Part shown: in pieces, positions 18,171-26,146 of the stretch
Position numbering within the stretch: the stretch's first letter is position 1
Layout of the letters: every line of letters begins with the position of its first letter
Source: Virgibacillus indicus
GTDB taxonomy: Bacteria > Bacillota > Bacilli > Bacillales > Amphibacillaceae
Assembly (NCBI RefSeq): GCF_002266285.1
Contig: NZ_NPMS01000001.1
Location: 62,001 to 126,000, forward strand
Reading direction: 5' to 3'
DNA: 64,000 nucleotides
The notes under the pieces: generated by a model
Database searches by the model: none
Seen by the model: only the letters and a program-made list of their open reading frames with translations
What the model was told of the DNA's origin: nothing
Made by a program: the position numbers and the translations under genes

Positions 18171-18968
18171 ATGCTTGCTCTTTTGAATTTATTTAAAAAG
18201 AAGAAGGAAATAAAACCTGCAAAGAATTCTGTGAAGAATAAAAACACAGAACACGTTGCAAATAGAAAAGGGGAAATTGGCGAATATAAAATTGATATTC
18301 AGCTTTCTCAGCTGCCAAAGGAATATAAATATCTAAATGATTTAATGATTGAAAATACAAAAACAGCTTCTGGCTTTTCTCAAATAGATCATGTGGTTCT
18401 GACCCCTTATGGAATTTTTGTTATTGAAACCAAAAATTATCAAGGAAGTATTTATGGAGGTAGGAACAGAAAAACATGGCTAATTAATGGGAAGTTTAAA
18501 ATGCCGAATCCATTGATACAAAATTATGGTCATATCCAAGCTCTTAAAAGATTTGTTGATAAAAAATTTCATAGGAGCTTTTTATCTTTAGTATCTTTTA
18601 CAAAGCGCTGTAATTTAAAAATCGATTTGGACTTGCGGGATATTCATTCAGAAGAGTTAGTTATTTACGACCTTTATTTGACTGAAACCATACTTAGAAA
18701 AGTATCAATGCTTAAACTTAAGAGCACGGAAGCTTTTCTTAGCCAGGATGAAATTTTAGCAATCTACGAGACGCTTGCCAAGGCAAATATTACGGATCCA
18801 AAAATAAGAAAGATGCATGTAGACAGTATAATAGAAAATAATACTAAGAAAGACAGTAAATCAAAATGTGCAGTATGCAATAAGCCAGTATCTCAAAAAG
18901 TAGTTGATTTTTGCTCTTCTAAAAAAGAGTTCAAAGGTAAAATTTATTGCTATGAGCATCAAAAGTAG
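18171..18968 (+). CDS. NERD-domain nuclease-related protein with Cys/His tail
   Basis: 265 residues from ATG 18171, with AGGAG eight bases upstream. The NERD domain has GEIGEYKIDIQL, QIDHVVLTPYGIFVIETKNYQG (D...E-x-K nuclease-like core) and WLINGKFKMPNPLIQN. The C-terminus holds CAVC...C...C..H (about 240-263), probably a zinc ribbon of the kind seen in DNA-binding appendages. NERD proteins are predicted nucleases, often in plasmid and defence settings; activity has rarely been shown. It shares a divergent promoter region with the Mrr-like gene. No transcription terminator is evident immediately after it. Confidence 0.8.
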   Translation: MLALLNLFKKKKEIKPAKNSVKNKNTEHVANRKGEIGEYKIDIQLSQLPKEYKYLNDLMIENTKTASGFSQIDHVVLTPYGIFVIETKNYQGSIYGGRNRKTWLINGKFKMPNPLIQNYGHIQALKRFVDKKFHRSFLSLVSFTKRCNLKIDLDLRDIHSEELVIYDLYLTETILRKVSMLKLKSTEAFLSQDEILAIYETLAKANITDPKIRKMHVDSIIENNTKKDSKSKCAVCNKPVSQKVVDFCSSKKEFKGKIYCYEHQK

Positions 18969-18988
18969 ATGGAAAAGGGAGAGGCAGA

Positions 18989-19022
18989 GGGACGTTCTCG
19001 AGCTTCATTTATCGCATGAAGG
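18989..19022 (+). repeat. Degenerate GGGACGTTCTCG hairpin repeat, copy 1
   Basis: GGGACGTTCTCGAGCTTCAT followed by ATGAAG closing a small stem. A similar element is at 20839-20874 and a partial one at 30174-30202. These look like half-copies of a dispersed intergenic palindrome. Confidence 0.4.
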
Positions 19023-19171
19023 ATTATAATTTTTTTATTAGACTAGATAAATGCTGGTCAACATACCGAAGGAAATCATCAATCTTAATTTATCATACAT
19101 ATCCGTACCTACAAAGGGCTGCACCACTCCTCATAAGAAGCCAGTCTCATCATCCCCAAATCAAACAGAAA

Positions 19172-19207
19172 AGAAGCAGGCAAAAGAATCATCTTTTGCC
19201 TGCTTCT
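19172..19207 (-). terminator. Long terminator hairpin of BCCT gene
   Basis: Perfect 16-bp stem AGAAGCAGGCAAAAGA/TCTTTTGCCTGCTTCT with a 4-base loop, just after the stop of the minus-strand transporter. It could also stop readthrough from the NERD gene. Confidence 0.85.
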
Positions 19208-19211
19208 ATCC

Positions 19212-20705
19212 TTACTTTTCGCTATTTTTATTATTGATCTCTTTAAATATTGAAACAGTCATGATCAGAAGTATAACTGTGAATGGCAATGCTGCTGTTA
19301 ATGATGCAGTTTGCAGTGACTCCAATCCACCTGTAAATAATAATACAAGGGCAATTGCTGTGATAAGGACACCCCAGATAATTTTGGTTATCAGTGCTGG
19401 ATTCAGGCTTCCCTTAGATGTCATACTGCCTAAAATATAAGTAGCAGAGTCAGCAGATGTTACCATGAATGTGAAAATAAGTATTATCGATATAATGGAT
19501 AGAATGTCTGAAAACGGTACAACACCTAAGACTTCAAATAGGGCTACTGTTACATCTTCGTTTACAGCCTCGGCAATTTGTGTTCCGTTGTTTAAATCAC
19601 TATATACAGCAGTACCGCCAAATATTGCAATCCAGATACAGGCAATGGCCGGAGGTACGACCATTACACCAGCGACAAATTCACGGATGGTTCTGCCCCT
19701 GGACACACGTGCAACAAATGCCCCTACAAATGGTGACCAGGCGATGGCCCATGCCCAATAGAATATGGTCCATTGGTAAACCCAATCACCGCCGGTATAT
19801 GGTGACAGGCGCAAGCTGTACTGTACAAAACTGGAGATATAATCACCCATGCCAAGTACAAAGGAGTTTAAAATGAATACACTTGGCCCTAAGCAAAATA
19901 CGATTACCATTATAAGAAGAGCCAGCCCTAAATTGATATTACTCAGCCACTTAATTCCTTTATCCAGCCCTGTAACACTGGATGCCAGATATGCTACCAG
20001 CATGACTAGCGCTATAATTACCTGTACTCCAATATTATTTGGTACATTAAATACAGACGACAACCCGCCGTTCAGCTGAATAAACGAGAGGCCGACGGTT
20101 GTCGCAACACCCATGACAGTCGCAATTACCGCCAAAATATTAACCGTATTTGCTATTCCCTTGTTTTTACCTACTACTGGTTCTATAGCAGCAGAGACCA
20201 ACCCACTTCTATTTTTTCTAAACTGGAGAAAGGCTATCGCCAACCCTGCAAGTGCAAAGACGGCCCACTGACTAATCCCCCAGTGAAAAAAGGAATAACC
20301 CATTGCTACTCTTGCTGCTTCTTCTGTCTGAGCTTCCAGTTCAGGAAATGGAGTGATAAAGAAATGACTCATCGGTTCTGCGACACTCCAGAAGATAAGG
20401 GAAACCCCAAATCCTGCTGAAAAGAGCATGCCAACCCATGTGAAAAATGGATATTCCGGCCGCGAATCCGGAGGTCCTAAACGCCTTTTCCCGTGTTTAC
20501 TAACCGAAATGCCAACAAGGAACAGAATGATAATAAATACTGCAAATAAATAAAACCACCCGAAATTAAGCGTTGTAAAATCGAAAAGTGTCTGGGCGAC
20601 AGCCCCAAATTGTTCCGGCGTGAATGCCCCGATGATAACTAATAACCCAACGACTATTGCTGAAATAAAAAATACCGGATTCTTATACGATTCCTTTTTT
20701 TTCAT
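19212..20705 (-). CDS. BCCT-family glycine betaine/choline transporter
   Basis: About 497 residues, 12 predicted membrane helices. The BCCT signature is visible: FSAGFGVSLIFWSVAEPMSHF (TM3), FFHWGISQWAVFALAGL, and WTIFYWAWAIAWSPFVGAF ending in VSRGRTIREF. It imports glycine betaine, carnitine or choline with Na+ for osmoprotection, comparable to OpuD of B. subtilis. The start is taken at MKKKESYKN, which has GGAAGG six bases upstream; an ATG five codons earlier is in frame. Monocistronic, with a strong terminator. A salt-stress promoter is likely but not identified. Confidence 0.9.
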   Translation of the reverse strand: MKKKESYKNPVFFISAIVVGLLVIIGAFTPEQFGAVAQTLFDFTTLNFGWFYLFAVFIIILFLVGISVSKHGKRRLGPPDSRPEYPFFTWVGMLFSAGFGVSLIFWSVAEPMSHFFITPFPELEAQTEEAARVAMGYSFFHWGISQWAVFALAGLAIAFLQFRKNRSGLVSAAIEPVVGKNKGIANTVNILAVIATVMGVATTVGLSFIQLNGGLSSVFNVPNNIGVQVIIALVMLVAYLASSVTGLDKGIKWLSNINLGLALLIMVIVFCLGPSVFILNSFVLGMGDYISSFVQYSLRLSPYTGGDWVYQWTIFYWAWAIAWSPFVGAFVARVSRGRTIREFVAGVMVVPPAIACIWIAIFGGTAVYSDLNNGTQIAEAVNEDVTVALFEVLGVVPFSDILSIISIILIFTFMVTSADSATYILGSMTSKGSLNPALITKIIWGVLITAIALVLLFTGGLESLQTASLTAALPFTVILLIMTVSIFKEINNKNSEK

Positions 20706-20838
20706 AAAGTACCTTCCCATCCCCCAAAATTTTTTTTAGTATTAACTATGTAAATCGAATGACAGATAATAATACATACTGTATCTTACCCCAACACAAA
20801 GTTTACTAAACCATAATCGATATTCCAAGAGAAAAAGT

Positions 20839-20874
20839 GGAACGCTTCTCGTGCTTCATTTTTAAGTGAAGTAC
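20839..20874. repeat. Degenerate GGAACGCTTCTCG hairpin repeat, copy 2
   Basis: GGAACGCTTCTCGTGCTTCA with a TGAAG partner downstream. Closely similar to copy 1 at 18989, so the two flank the BCCT gene. Confidence 0.4.
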
Positions 20875-20917
20875 ATGGAGGCAAGAGATCTGTCCCCGTG
20901 CTCCCATGCACTTCCCG

Positions 20918-21058
20918 CTACTTCCTTCCATCATTCAATTTCCTGGCTTCTTCTGGCCCGGACATTTTTGCTGTTCCTTTATAGCGGAGATTGACATCCC
21001 GGTCGGATTCGACACGGCCGCTTTCACGTAATTTCTTTTCCTGGCGATCTTTTCCCAA
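20918..21058 (-). CDS. YpzI-like small protein (46 residues)
   Basis: A highly charged 46-residue protein beginning MGKDRQEKKLRESGRVESDR and ending EEARKLNDGRK. It uses a TTG start with GGGAGGTG eight bases upstream, a strong Bacillus ribosome site. The sequence matches my recollection of the YpzI family of small Bacillaceae proteins of unknown function, often linked to sporulating species. It lies alone between the BCCT gene and a phage-type replication cassette, in the same orientation as the BCCT gene. Lysine/arginine/glutamate richness suggests a soluble, possibly nucleic-acid-associated protein. Assignment rests on the N-terminal pattern and the clear translation signal. Confidence 0.7.
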   Translation of the reverse strand: MGKDRQEKKLRESGRVESDRDVNLRYKGTAKMSGPEEARKLNDGRK

Positions 21059-21272
21059 AGTGATACACCTCCCAGAATTAATTTGAGTAATTGGAAGAGG
21101 AATTATTCATCCTGACATGAAACAGCCAGGCAAAACCGCTGATTCGATAATAGAAATATAAGTTATAAAAGCATCCTCGAAAATAGTTTTTTAAAAAATA
21201 AACCGAAAGCACCCCATAACCTCCTTTTCTTTCGATTGTAAGATTGAAAGAACAAAAAGGGAGGTTTTTTTA

Positions 21273-21488
21273 ATGGAAAGAAAAGCAATGACGGTGAAGG
21301 AAATGGCTGTATATCTGGGAGTACATACAGACACAGTGTATGAAATGGTGCGTCTGAATGAAGTGCCGCATTATAAGATCCGCAGAAAGATTTTCTTCTC
21401 ACAAGTTATCGTAGAGGCATGGATTCGAGAGCAGGAGCTTAAGAATTATTATGATGATACGCTGAATTTTTCAGATGTAGAAAAGTAG
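21273..21488 (+). CDS. Excisionase-type HTH DNA-binding protein
   Basis: 71 residues with a MerR/Xis-like HTH: MTVKEMAVYLGVHTDTVYEMVRLNEVPHYKIRRKIFFSQ is the typical helix_turn_helix_17 pattern. GGGAGG is upstream of the ATG. It is the first gene of a tightly spaced four-gene phage-type replication cassette (17 bases before the DnaD gene). Similar small HTH proteins act as regulators or excisionases in prophages and satellites. No integrase was found within the window, so a regulator of the cassette is more likely than a working excisionase. Confidence 0.8.
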   Translation: MERKAMTVKEMAVYLGVHTDTVYEMVRLNEVPHYKIRRKIFFSQVIVEAWIREQELKNYYDDTLNFSDVEK

Positions 21489-21505
21489 AAGGGGTTGTTT
21501 ATTAA

Positions 21506-22276
21506 ATGAATTATATAAAGGAATTGAATGCGTTCAGAAATTGGCTGATGTTAAACAAACTATCCAGTGGAGCGACTCTATTGTGGCATGTATTAATGTC
21601 CATAAACAATATGGCCGGATGGAAGAAGGAATTTAATGCAACTAATTCACTTGTATTCCAACTGACAGGGTTATCCAAAAGCAGTCTCTCCAAAGCACGC
21701 TCACAGCTTCTGGATAATGGACTGATTATTTACCATAGGGGCACGAAAGTTAAAGCACCTGTTTATGAAATGGTCTCCGTTGCAAATATAATGAACCAAT
21801 CAATATACCAATCAGGAAACCAATTTGAAAACCAATCCGGAGATCAATATGAGGATCAATTCAGGAATCCATCAGGGACCGATACCGGGAACATACTTAA
21901 ATATAAACAAAAACCCAAACAAAAAAGCAGCAGCACGCATGCGAGTGAAAATCCTTTTAAAATCTACAGAGAAAACTTTGGGATACTGCGTCCAATTGTA
22001 AAAGATTCATTAATCGGCTGGTGCCGTGAACTTGGAGATGATGTTGTGATTGAGGGGATGCGGCTTACAATCAAAAAAGGCGGATATACGTTTGGATACA
22101 TTGAGCAAATTTTAAATGAATGGGCAAATGCCAAGCTGGGATCGCTGGACCAGGTGCTGGCATATGAAAAGCAAAAGGCTGCAAACAGAAAGAATACTAT
22201 TCCATTTGCCAAACGAACTGGTGAGAGAGATAGCCGTGTGATTGACGAAATGAGAAGGGAGCATGGGTTATTATGA
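21506..22276 (+). CDS. Phage-type replication initiator, DnaD domain
   Basis: 256 residues. The N-terminal winged-helix part (ATLLWHVLMSINNMAGW...TGLSKSSLSKARSQLLDNGLI) binds DNA; the C-terminal DnaD-like domain has GILRPIVKDSLIGWCRELGDDVVIEGM and GYTFGYIEQILNEWAN. Between them is a low-complexity linker of four-residue repeats (NQSI, YQSG, NQFE, NQSG, DQYE, DQFR, NPSG) encoded by seven 12-bp direct repeats. In SPP1 and lambda the initiator gene carries the origin, so this gene probably does too. It overlaps the G39P-like gene by 4 bases (ATGA). Confidence 0.85.
   Translation: MNYIKELNAFRNWLMLNKLSSGATLLWHVLMSINNMAGWKKEFNATNSLVFQLTGLSKSSLSKARSQLLDNGLIIYHRGTKVKAPVYEMVSVANIMNQSIYQSGNQFENQSGDQYEDQFRNPSGTDTGNILKYKQKPKQKSSSTHASENPFKIYRENFGILRPIVKDSLIGWCRELGDDVVIEGMRLTIKKGGYTFGYIEQILNEWANAKLGSLDQVLAYEKQKAANRKNTIPFAKRTGERDSRVIDEMRREHGLL
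21795..21878 (+). repeat. Seven 12-bp iterons inside the DnaD gene
   Basis: ACCAAT or ATCAAT/ATCCAT begins exactly every 12 bases at 21795, 21807, 21819, 21831, 21843, 21855 and 21867. The array is in frame and codes the repetitive linker of the initiator. This layout matches phage origins embedded in the initiator gene; origin function is inferred. Confidence 0.75.
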
Positions 22277-22605
22277 CAAAAGAAGAGGCACTTAATGTTC
22301 TGGACATGATTGACGGGGTTTATCCAACATTTAATCTTACAAAGAAAAAGGGAGATATCCTGATGCCGCAGCTGGAAAAGATGGACTTTGAAGGAGTAAT
22401 GAAGAAGCTGGATGCTTATATTGCTGAAAGTCGTTTTCCCCCAACGATTGCGGAAATTGCTGTGTTCCCTTCAGCAGAAAATCCCCACCTGGAGGAGATG
22501 AAAATGTGGGAAAGAGAAGCTGCAAAGGTGCCCGTGGAGATTAAGGAGCGGTTCAGAGAAGCTTTGCTGAAACTAATTGAGGAAAAGTCCTGTCATGAGA
22601 CTTGA
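22273..22605 (+). CDS. G39P-like helicase loader/inhibitor
   Basis: 110 residues resembling the SPP1 G39P family (replicative helicase loader and inhibitor). The N-terminal helical domain reads LNVLDMIDGVYPTFNLT...DILMPQLEKMDFEGVMKKLDAYI...FPPTIAEI, and the C-terminal tail is charged and probably flexible (helicase-binding). In SPP1, G39P bridges the initiator G38P and helicase G40P and blocks helicase ATPase activity until loading. Here it sits between a DnaD-type initiator (4-base overlap) and a DnaB-type helicase (11-base overlap), exactly the expected order. Assignment is by pattern and position. Confidence 0.8.
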   Translation: MTKEEALNVLDMIDGVYPTFNLTKKKGDILMPQLEKMDFEGVMKKLDAYIAESRFPPTIAEIAVFPSAENPHLEEMKMWEREAAKVPVEIKERFREALLKLIEEKSCHET

Positions 22606-23872
22606 GAATTACGAGGCAGAAGCAGCAGTGCTTGGGGCAGTCCTGGTTGATGGAACGCTTATCCGACAGCTGACAGTCGAGGAAGATCATTTTTATGATT
22701 CCCGGCACCGATTAATCCTTCGGGCAATGAAGCAGGCAGATGAGCGTGATGCATTTATCGATCTGGTAGTTGTTACAACAAATCTGGGAGATGCCATCCA
22801 TCAGATTGGGGGAACCGGATATTTGCTGAACCTGGCTGAAGCCGTGGCCAGTACAGCAAATATCGAACAACATGAACAGCTGATCTTTGATGCATATCGC
22901 ATGAGAAAAACCAGGGAAGCTGCGATCAGATATAGTGATAATCCAAGTGAAGCGGATTTGGCTGAGCTGATTTCCAGCTTGCAGAACTACCGCGACGCAG
23001 GTGCAGTCACACAGGAAAAGGAGACATTTGATTATTTGGTTGAGATCACGAATGAAATGAGCAGTCCCCCTGAGGAACAAGCAAACTGTATGACCTCGTT
23101 TGAACATCTGGATGAAATGACTGGCGGTTTGCAGCGTGGGGATCTGTTAATTGTCGCTGCAAGACCATCTGTTGGGAAGACTGCCTTTGCACTCAATTTA
23201 GCCGCTGCACATTGCAAAAATGGGGGAGCCTCGTCGATTTTCAGTTTGGAGATGGGAACAAAATCCTTACTGAAGCGCATGATTTCGGCAAAGGGACGGC
23301 TTAATGGGCAAAAATGGCGAAATATGTCTTTTGTGGTTGATGACCTTAAACGGGCAATGATGGCAATTGGCGAAATTTCTGAATGGAAGCTGTGGATTCA
23401 TGACAACAAACGTACAGTTTTCGACATTCGTTCAGCCATTCGGAAGAAAATTTTTGACAACCCGGATGGAAATCATCTTGTCATCATTGACTATTTACAG
23501 CTGATTACGGCGAGTAGACGCGAGCGTCGTGATTTGGAGATTGGGGAAATAACGCGTGAGTTAAAGCTGCTTGCGATTGAATTAAATATTCCGATTGTCT
23601 TGCTTTCCCAGCTTTCACGCGGTGTGGAATCGCGTCAGAATAAACGGCCGCTTATGTCTGATCTAAGGGAGTCCGGCAATATCGAACAGGATGCGGATGT
23701 TATTTTCTTTCTGTACCGGGAGGATTATTATCAGTCCAGTACGGAGAAACAAAGTAAAATCGAAGTGATTATTTCAAAACAGCGAAATGGCCCGACTGGT
23801 ACGGTGGAGCTGGCGTTTCAGAAGGAGTATGGGCGGTTTGTGGATTTGGGGAAAGGGGAATTGACCAATTGA
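22595..23872 (+). CDS. Phage-type replicative DNA helicase (DnaB/G40P-like)
   Basis: About 425 residues, similar in length to DnaB (454) and G40P. The N-terminal domain begins MRLENYEAEAAVLGAVL; the RecA-like domain has ARPSVGKTAFALNLA (Walker A near 190), SIFSLEMG, VIIDYLQLI and LRESGNIEQDADVIFFLYRE. The ATG at 22595 is preferred to an upstream TTG because DnaB proteins begin at this point. It overlaps the G39P-like gene. It is the 5'-3' helicase of the replication fork. Its phage-type partners show it is not the housekeeping dnaC gene. It is the last gene of the cassette; no obvious terminator follows. Confidence 0.9.
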   Translation: MRLENYEAEAAVLGAVLVDGTLIRQLTVEEDHFYDSRHRLILRAMKQADERDAFIDLVVVTTNLGDAIHQIGGTGYLLNLAEAVASTANIEQHEQLIFDAYRMRKTREAAIRYSDNPSEADLAELISSLQNYRDAGAVTQEKETFDYLVEITNEMSSPPEEQANCMTSFEHLDEMTGGLQRGDLLIVAARPSVGKTAFALNLAAAHCKNGGASSIFSLEMGTKSLLKRMISAKGRLNGQKWRNMSFVVDDLKRAMMAIGEISEWKLWIHDNKRTVFDIRSAIRKKIFDNPDGNHLVIIDYLQLITASRRERRDLEIGEITRELKLLAIELNIPIVLLSQLSRGVESRQNKRPLMSDLRESGNIEQDADVIFFLYREDYYQSSTEKQSKIEVIISKQRNGPTGTVELAFQKEYGRFVDLGKGELTN

Positions 23873-24082
23873 TCGATTGAAGGGAGTACCTTCGATTTTA
23901 ACTGGATTATGCTAATGGTCGTATCAATAAGATAATTCTTTGGCAGTAAGCAGGAATATGATGATTAATGTCGAAATAGTAATATACAACAATATACGGC
24001 AATAGATCGAAAGGAGGCATAAGAAAGTGGAGAAATTATGGAACAACTCTTCGAAATGATATATTTTGAGGAGGGAAAATGA

Positions 24083-24494
24083 ATGACGATAAATTTTATT
24101 AATAGTAAAAATATAAATAAAGAGCAATTAGAAAGATTGTATAATGATGTAGAATGGTATGCTTATACACAAGATTTAAAGGTTCTTCAACACGCAATAG
24201 AACAGTCATTAGAAGTTATTTCTGCTTGGAATGGTGAAGAATTAGTTGGGTTAATTCGTATTATTGGTGATGGCTTAACAATAATCTATATTCAAGATAT
24301 TCTTGTGTTAAATGCTTATCAAAATCAAGGAATTGCTACTCAACTGATGGAACAGGTTCTGAAAAAATACAAAAATGTTCGCCAAAAAAGTTTTATTAAC
24401 CGAAGAAGCACCTGATGTAAGACATTTTTATGAAAAGAATGGTTTCCAATCTTGCGATAAGGGTTCTTTAGTAGCGTTCGCAAAGTTGAGTTAG
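24083..24494 (+). pseudogene. GNAT acetyltransferase with homopolymer frameshift
   Basis: The first part (LYNDVEWYAYTQ...LVGLIRIIGDGLTIIYIQDILVLNAYQNQGIATQLMEQVL) is a normal GNAT N-acetyltransferase with the acetyl-CoA-binding QNQGIA motif. The frame then runs out at 24415. Removing one A from the A6 run at 24384-24389 restores the family ending KVLLTEEAPDVRHFYEKNGF...AFAKLS, finishing at TAG 24494 (about 136 residues). So the sequence carries a +1 insertion in a homopolymer: a real mutation or a read error. AGGAGGG precedes the start, and a good terminator follows. Substrate unknown. Confidence 0.8.
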
Positions 24495-24532
24495 ATGGAT
24501 TAATAAAAAAAACATTTTGTTATTGAGAAAAC

Positions 24533-24572
24533 ATAGTTGCACCTTTAAAACTTGGTGCAACTATTATTTTTA
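24533..24572 (+). terminator. Terminator after GNAT gene
   Basis: Stem ATAGTTGCACC/GGTGCAACTAT (11 bp), 10-base loop, followed by TATTTTTAT. Confidence 0.8.
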
Positions 24573-24705
24573 TAAGGCAATGAGTATTTAACAGCTTTTC
24601 GAAAGAAGTCTCCCTCTTCCAGCACTTAATTAAACAAACTGGTGAAAAAGGTGAAAATTCAACTGTTAAGCAGAACCTTTCCTTATTGAGCAAAGGGGTG
24701 GTTAT

Positions 24706-25218
24706 ATGGAAAGGGCGATTCCTAAAAGAATACATATTATAGGTTCGGTTGGAAGTGGAAAAACAACCTTGGCCAAGATGCTTTCTGCTCAGTTACACAT
24801 TCCCTGTTATGAATTAGATAATGTTGTTTGGGAAAGGTTTAAAACTGGAGATATTAGACGGACTGATGAAAAACGAGATGAATATTTAAATAAAATCATT
24901 AACTCTAATAACTGGATTACTGAAGGAGTTCATCATAAATGGGTTTCTCCGTGCTTTCAAAATGCTGACGTTATTTTATTTTTAGATACTAGAATGTCAA
25001 CAAGGCGACTTCGAATAATTAAGAGGTTTTTTATGCAGAAAATAGGTCTGGAAAAAGCAAATTATAAACCAACTTTTAAAATTTTAAAGGATCTATATAA
25101 GTACAATACTGTTTTTGAATATAGAAGCAAGCCAGAAATTTTTGATATGTTAAACCCCTATGATAGCAAGCTAATCGTCTTGAAAAGTAACTCTGAAATT
25201 ATAAACTGCTTCAACTAA
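24706..25218 (+). CDS. P-loop kinase, topology-modulation (FlaR-like) family
   Basis: 170-residue P-loop NTPase of the adenylate-kinase-like group annotated as DNA topology modulation protein. Walker A GSVGSGKTT (13-21), then LDNVVWERF, WITEGVHHKWVSPCFQNADVILFLDT (Walker B-like) and the arginine-rich lid TRRLRIIKRF. The true substrate is unproven; the FlaR name comes from an old phenotype. AAAGGGGTGG precedes the ATG. It stands alone in its direction, with the GNAT terminator upstream and a DinB-type gene 135 bases downstream. Confidence 0.8.
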   Translation: MERAIPKRIHIIGSVGSGKTTLAKMLSAQLHIPCYELDNVVWERFKTGDIRRTDEKRDEYLNKIINSNNWITEGVHHKWVSPCFQNADVILFLDTRMSTRRLRIIKRFFMQKIGLEKANYKPTFKILKDLYKYNTVFEYRSKPEIFDMLNPYDSKLIVLKSNSEIINCFN

Positions 25219-25353
25219 TAAGAAGTGATAATTAAATAGGAATTGTCCAAGCAGGTTCCGGACTACGCCAATTAGTTTACAAGAGATAAGTAGATTAGGT
25301 ATATTGTAGGTTAATACCGAAATATAATGTAATAGGAAAAAGGAGGATGGAGA

Positions 25354-25863
25354 ATGGATGTAAGATACCCAATTGGCGAATTGCAAGTACCCGAAAAGGT
25401 AACACTTGAAAATATTCAAGAATGGTTAAAGCAAATCGAAACTTACACAATTCGCTTAAGAGAAACTGTCGACACATTAAGTGATGAGGAATTAAGCAAA
25501 ACTTATCGTGATGGCAGCTGGACAGTTCGCGGGCTTGTTCATCACATCGCAGATTCCCAGTTGAACATGTATCAACGTTTGAAACTGGCTTTAACAGATG
25601 AGAATCCAATAGTACCAGCTTTTGATCAAGAAAAGTGGGCTGTTCAACCTGATACAAAGCTTCCTGTAGAAAGTTCTATTAAAATGCTGGAAGGCATAAA
25701 TGAGCGCATTGTATCTTTGGGTCATCGTTTAACTGAGGAGCAACTAGATCGCATCTTTACTCACCAGATAAACGGTAAAATAACAGTTGCAACAAAAGTA
25801 GCAAAATTAGCTTGGCATGAAGAGCATCACTTGGAACATATAAAAATCGCATTATCAAAATAG
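25354..25863 (+). CDS. bstA: DinB-fold thiol transferase, YfiT/BstA-like
   Basis: 169 residues. It matches B. subtilis YfiT, the putative metal hydrolase identified as bacillithiol S-transferase BstA: YPIGELQVPEKVTLENIQEW, YRDGSWTVRGLVHHIADSQLNMYQRLKLALTDENP and the C-terminal WHEEHHLEHI. The histidines of HHIADS and HEEHH form the metal site of the DinB four-helix bundle. Likely function is transferring bacillithiol to electrophiles or drugs in detoxification. AAAGGAGG precedes the ATG, and a textbook terminator follows, so it is monocistronic. Confidence 0.8.
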   Translation: MDVRYPIGELQVPEKVTLENIQEWLKQIETYTIRLRETVDTLSDEELSKTYRDGSWTVRGLVHHIADSQLNMYQRLKLALTDENPIVPAFDQEKWAVQPDTKLPVESSIKMLEGINERIVSLGHRLTEEQLDRIFTHQINGKITVATKVAKLAWHEEHHLEHIKIALSK

Positions 25864-25880
25864 CATCATATTTTCAGGAA

Positions 25881-25914
25881 TTGGCTTATCAAATCTCGAT
25901 AAGCCAATTTTTTT
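25881..25914 (+). terminator. Terminator after bstA-like gene
   Basis: Stem TTGGCTTATC/GATAAGCCAA with a 7-base loop, followed by TTTTTTT. Confidence 0.9.
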
Positions 25915-26146
25915 AAAAAGAGGAAAGGAAACAGAAGTTCATGATCGATCCGGCTCACCAGGGGTTTGGCAGCAGCTTAAATGACTAAAAATTTGAATTG
26001 CAAATTATTAAATAATTATATACAATTTAACTAAGATTCAGCTAAGAAGGAGGAGATCATGTGATTCGTTATATGGTGTGAACAAATTAACTGAATTCCT
26101 TTAAAAAAATGCAGAAAAAATAAAGAGGAATTCAGGAGGAATTATA

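Noticed and set aside
19051..19440. Open frame of 129 codons on the plus strand
   Set aside because: Runs antisense into the BCCT gene and across its terminator hairpin; low-complexity translation and no ribosome site.
26050..26080. Leader peptide upstream of the serine hydrolase (AAGGAGGAG then tiny frames)
   Set aside because: The frames after the ribosome-like site are two to seven codons with no run of regulatory codons and no attenuator hairpin.
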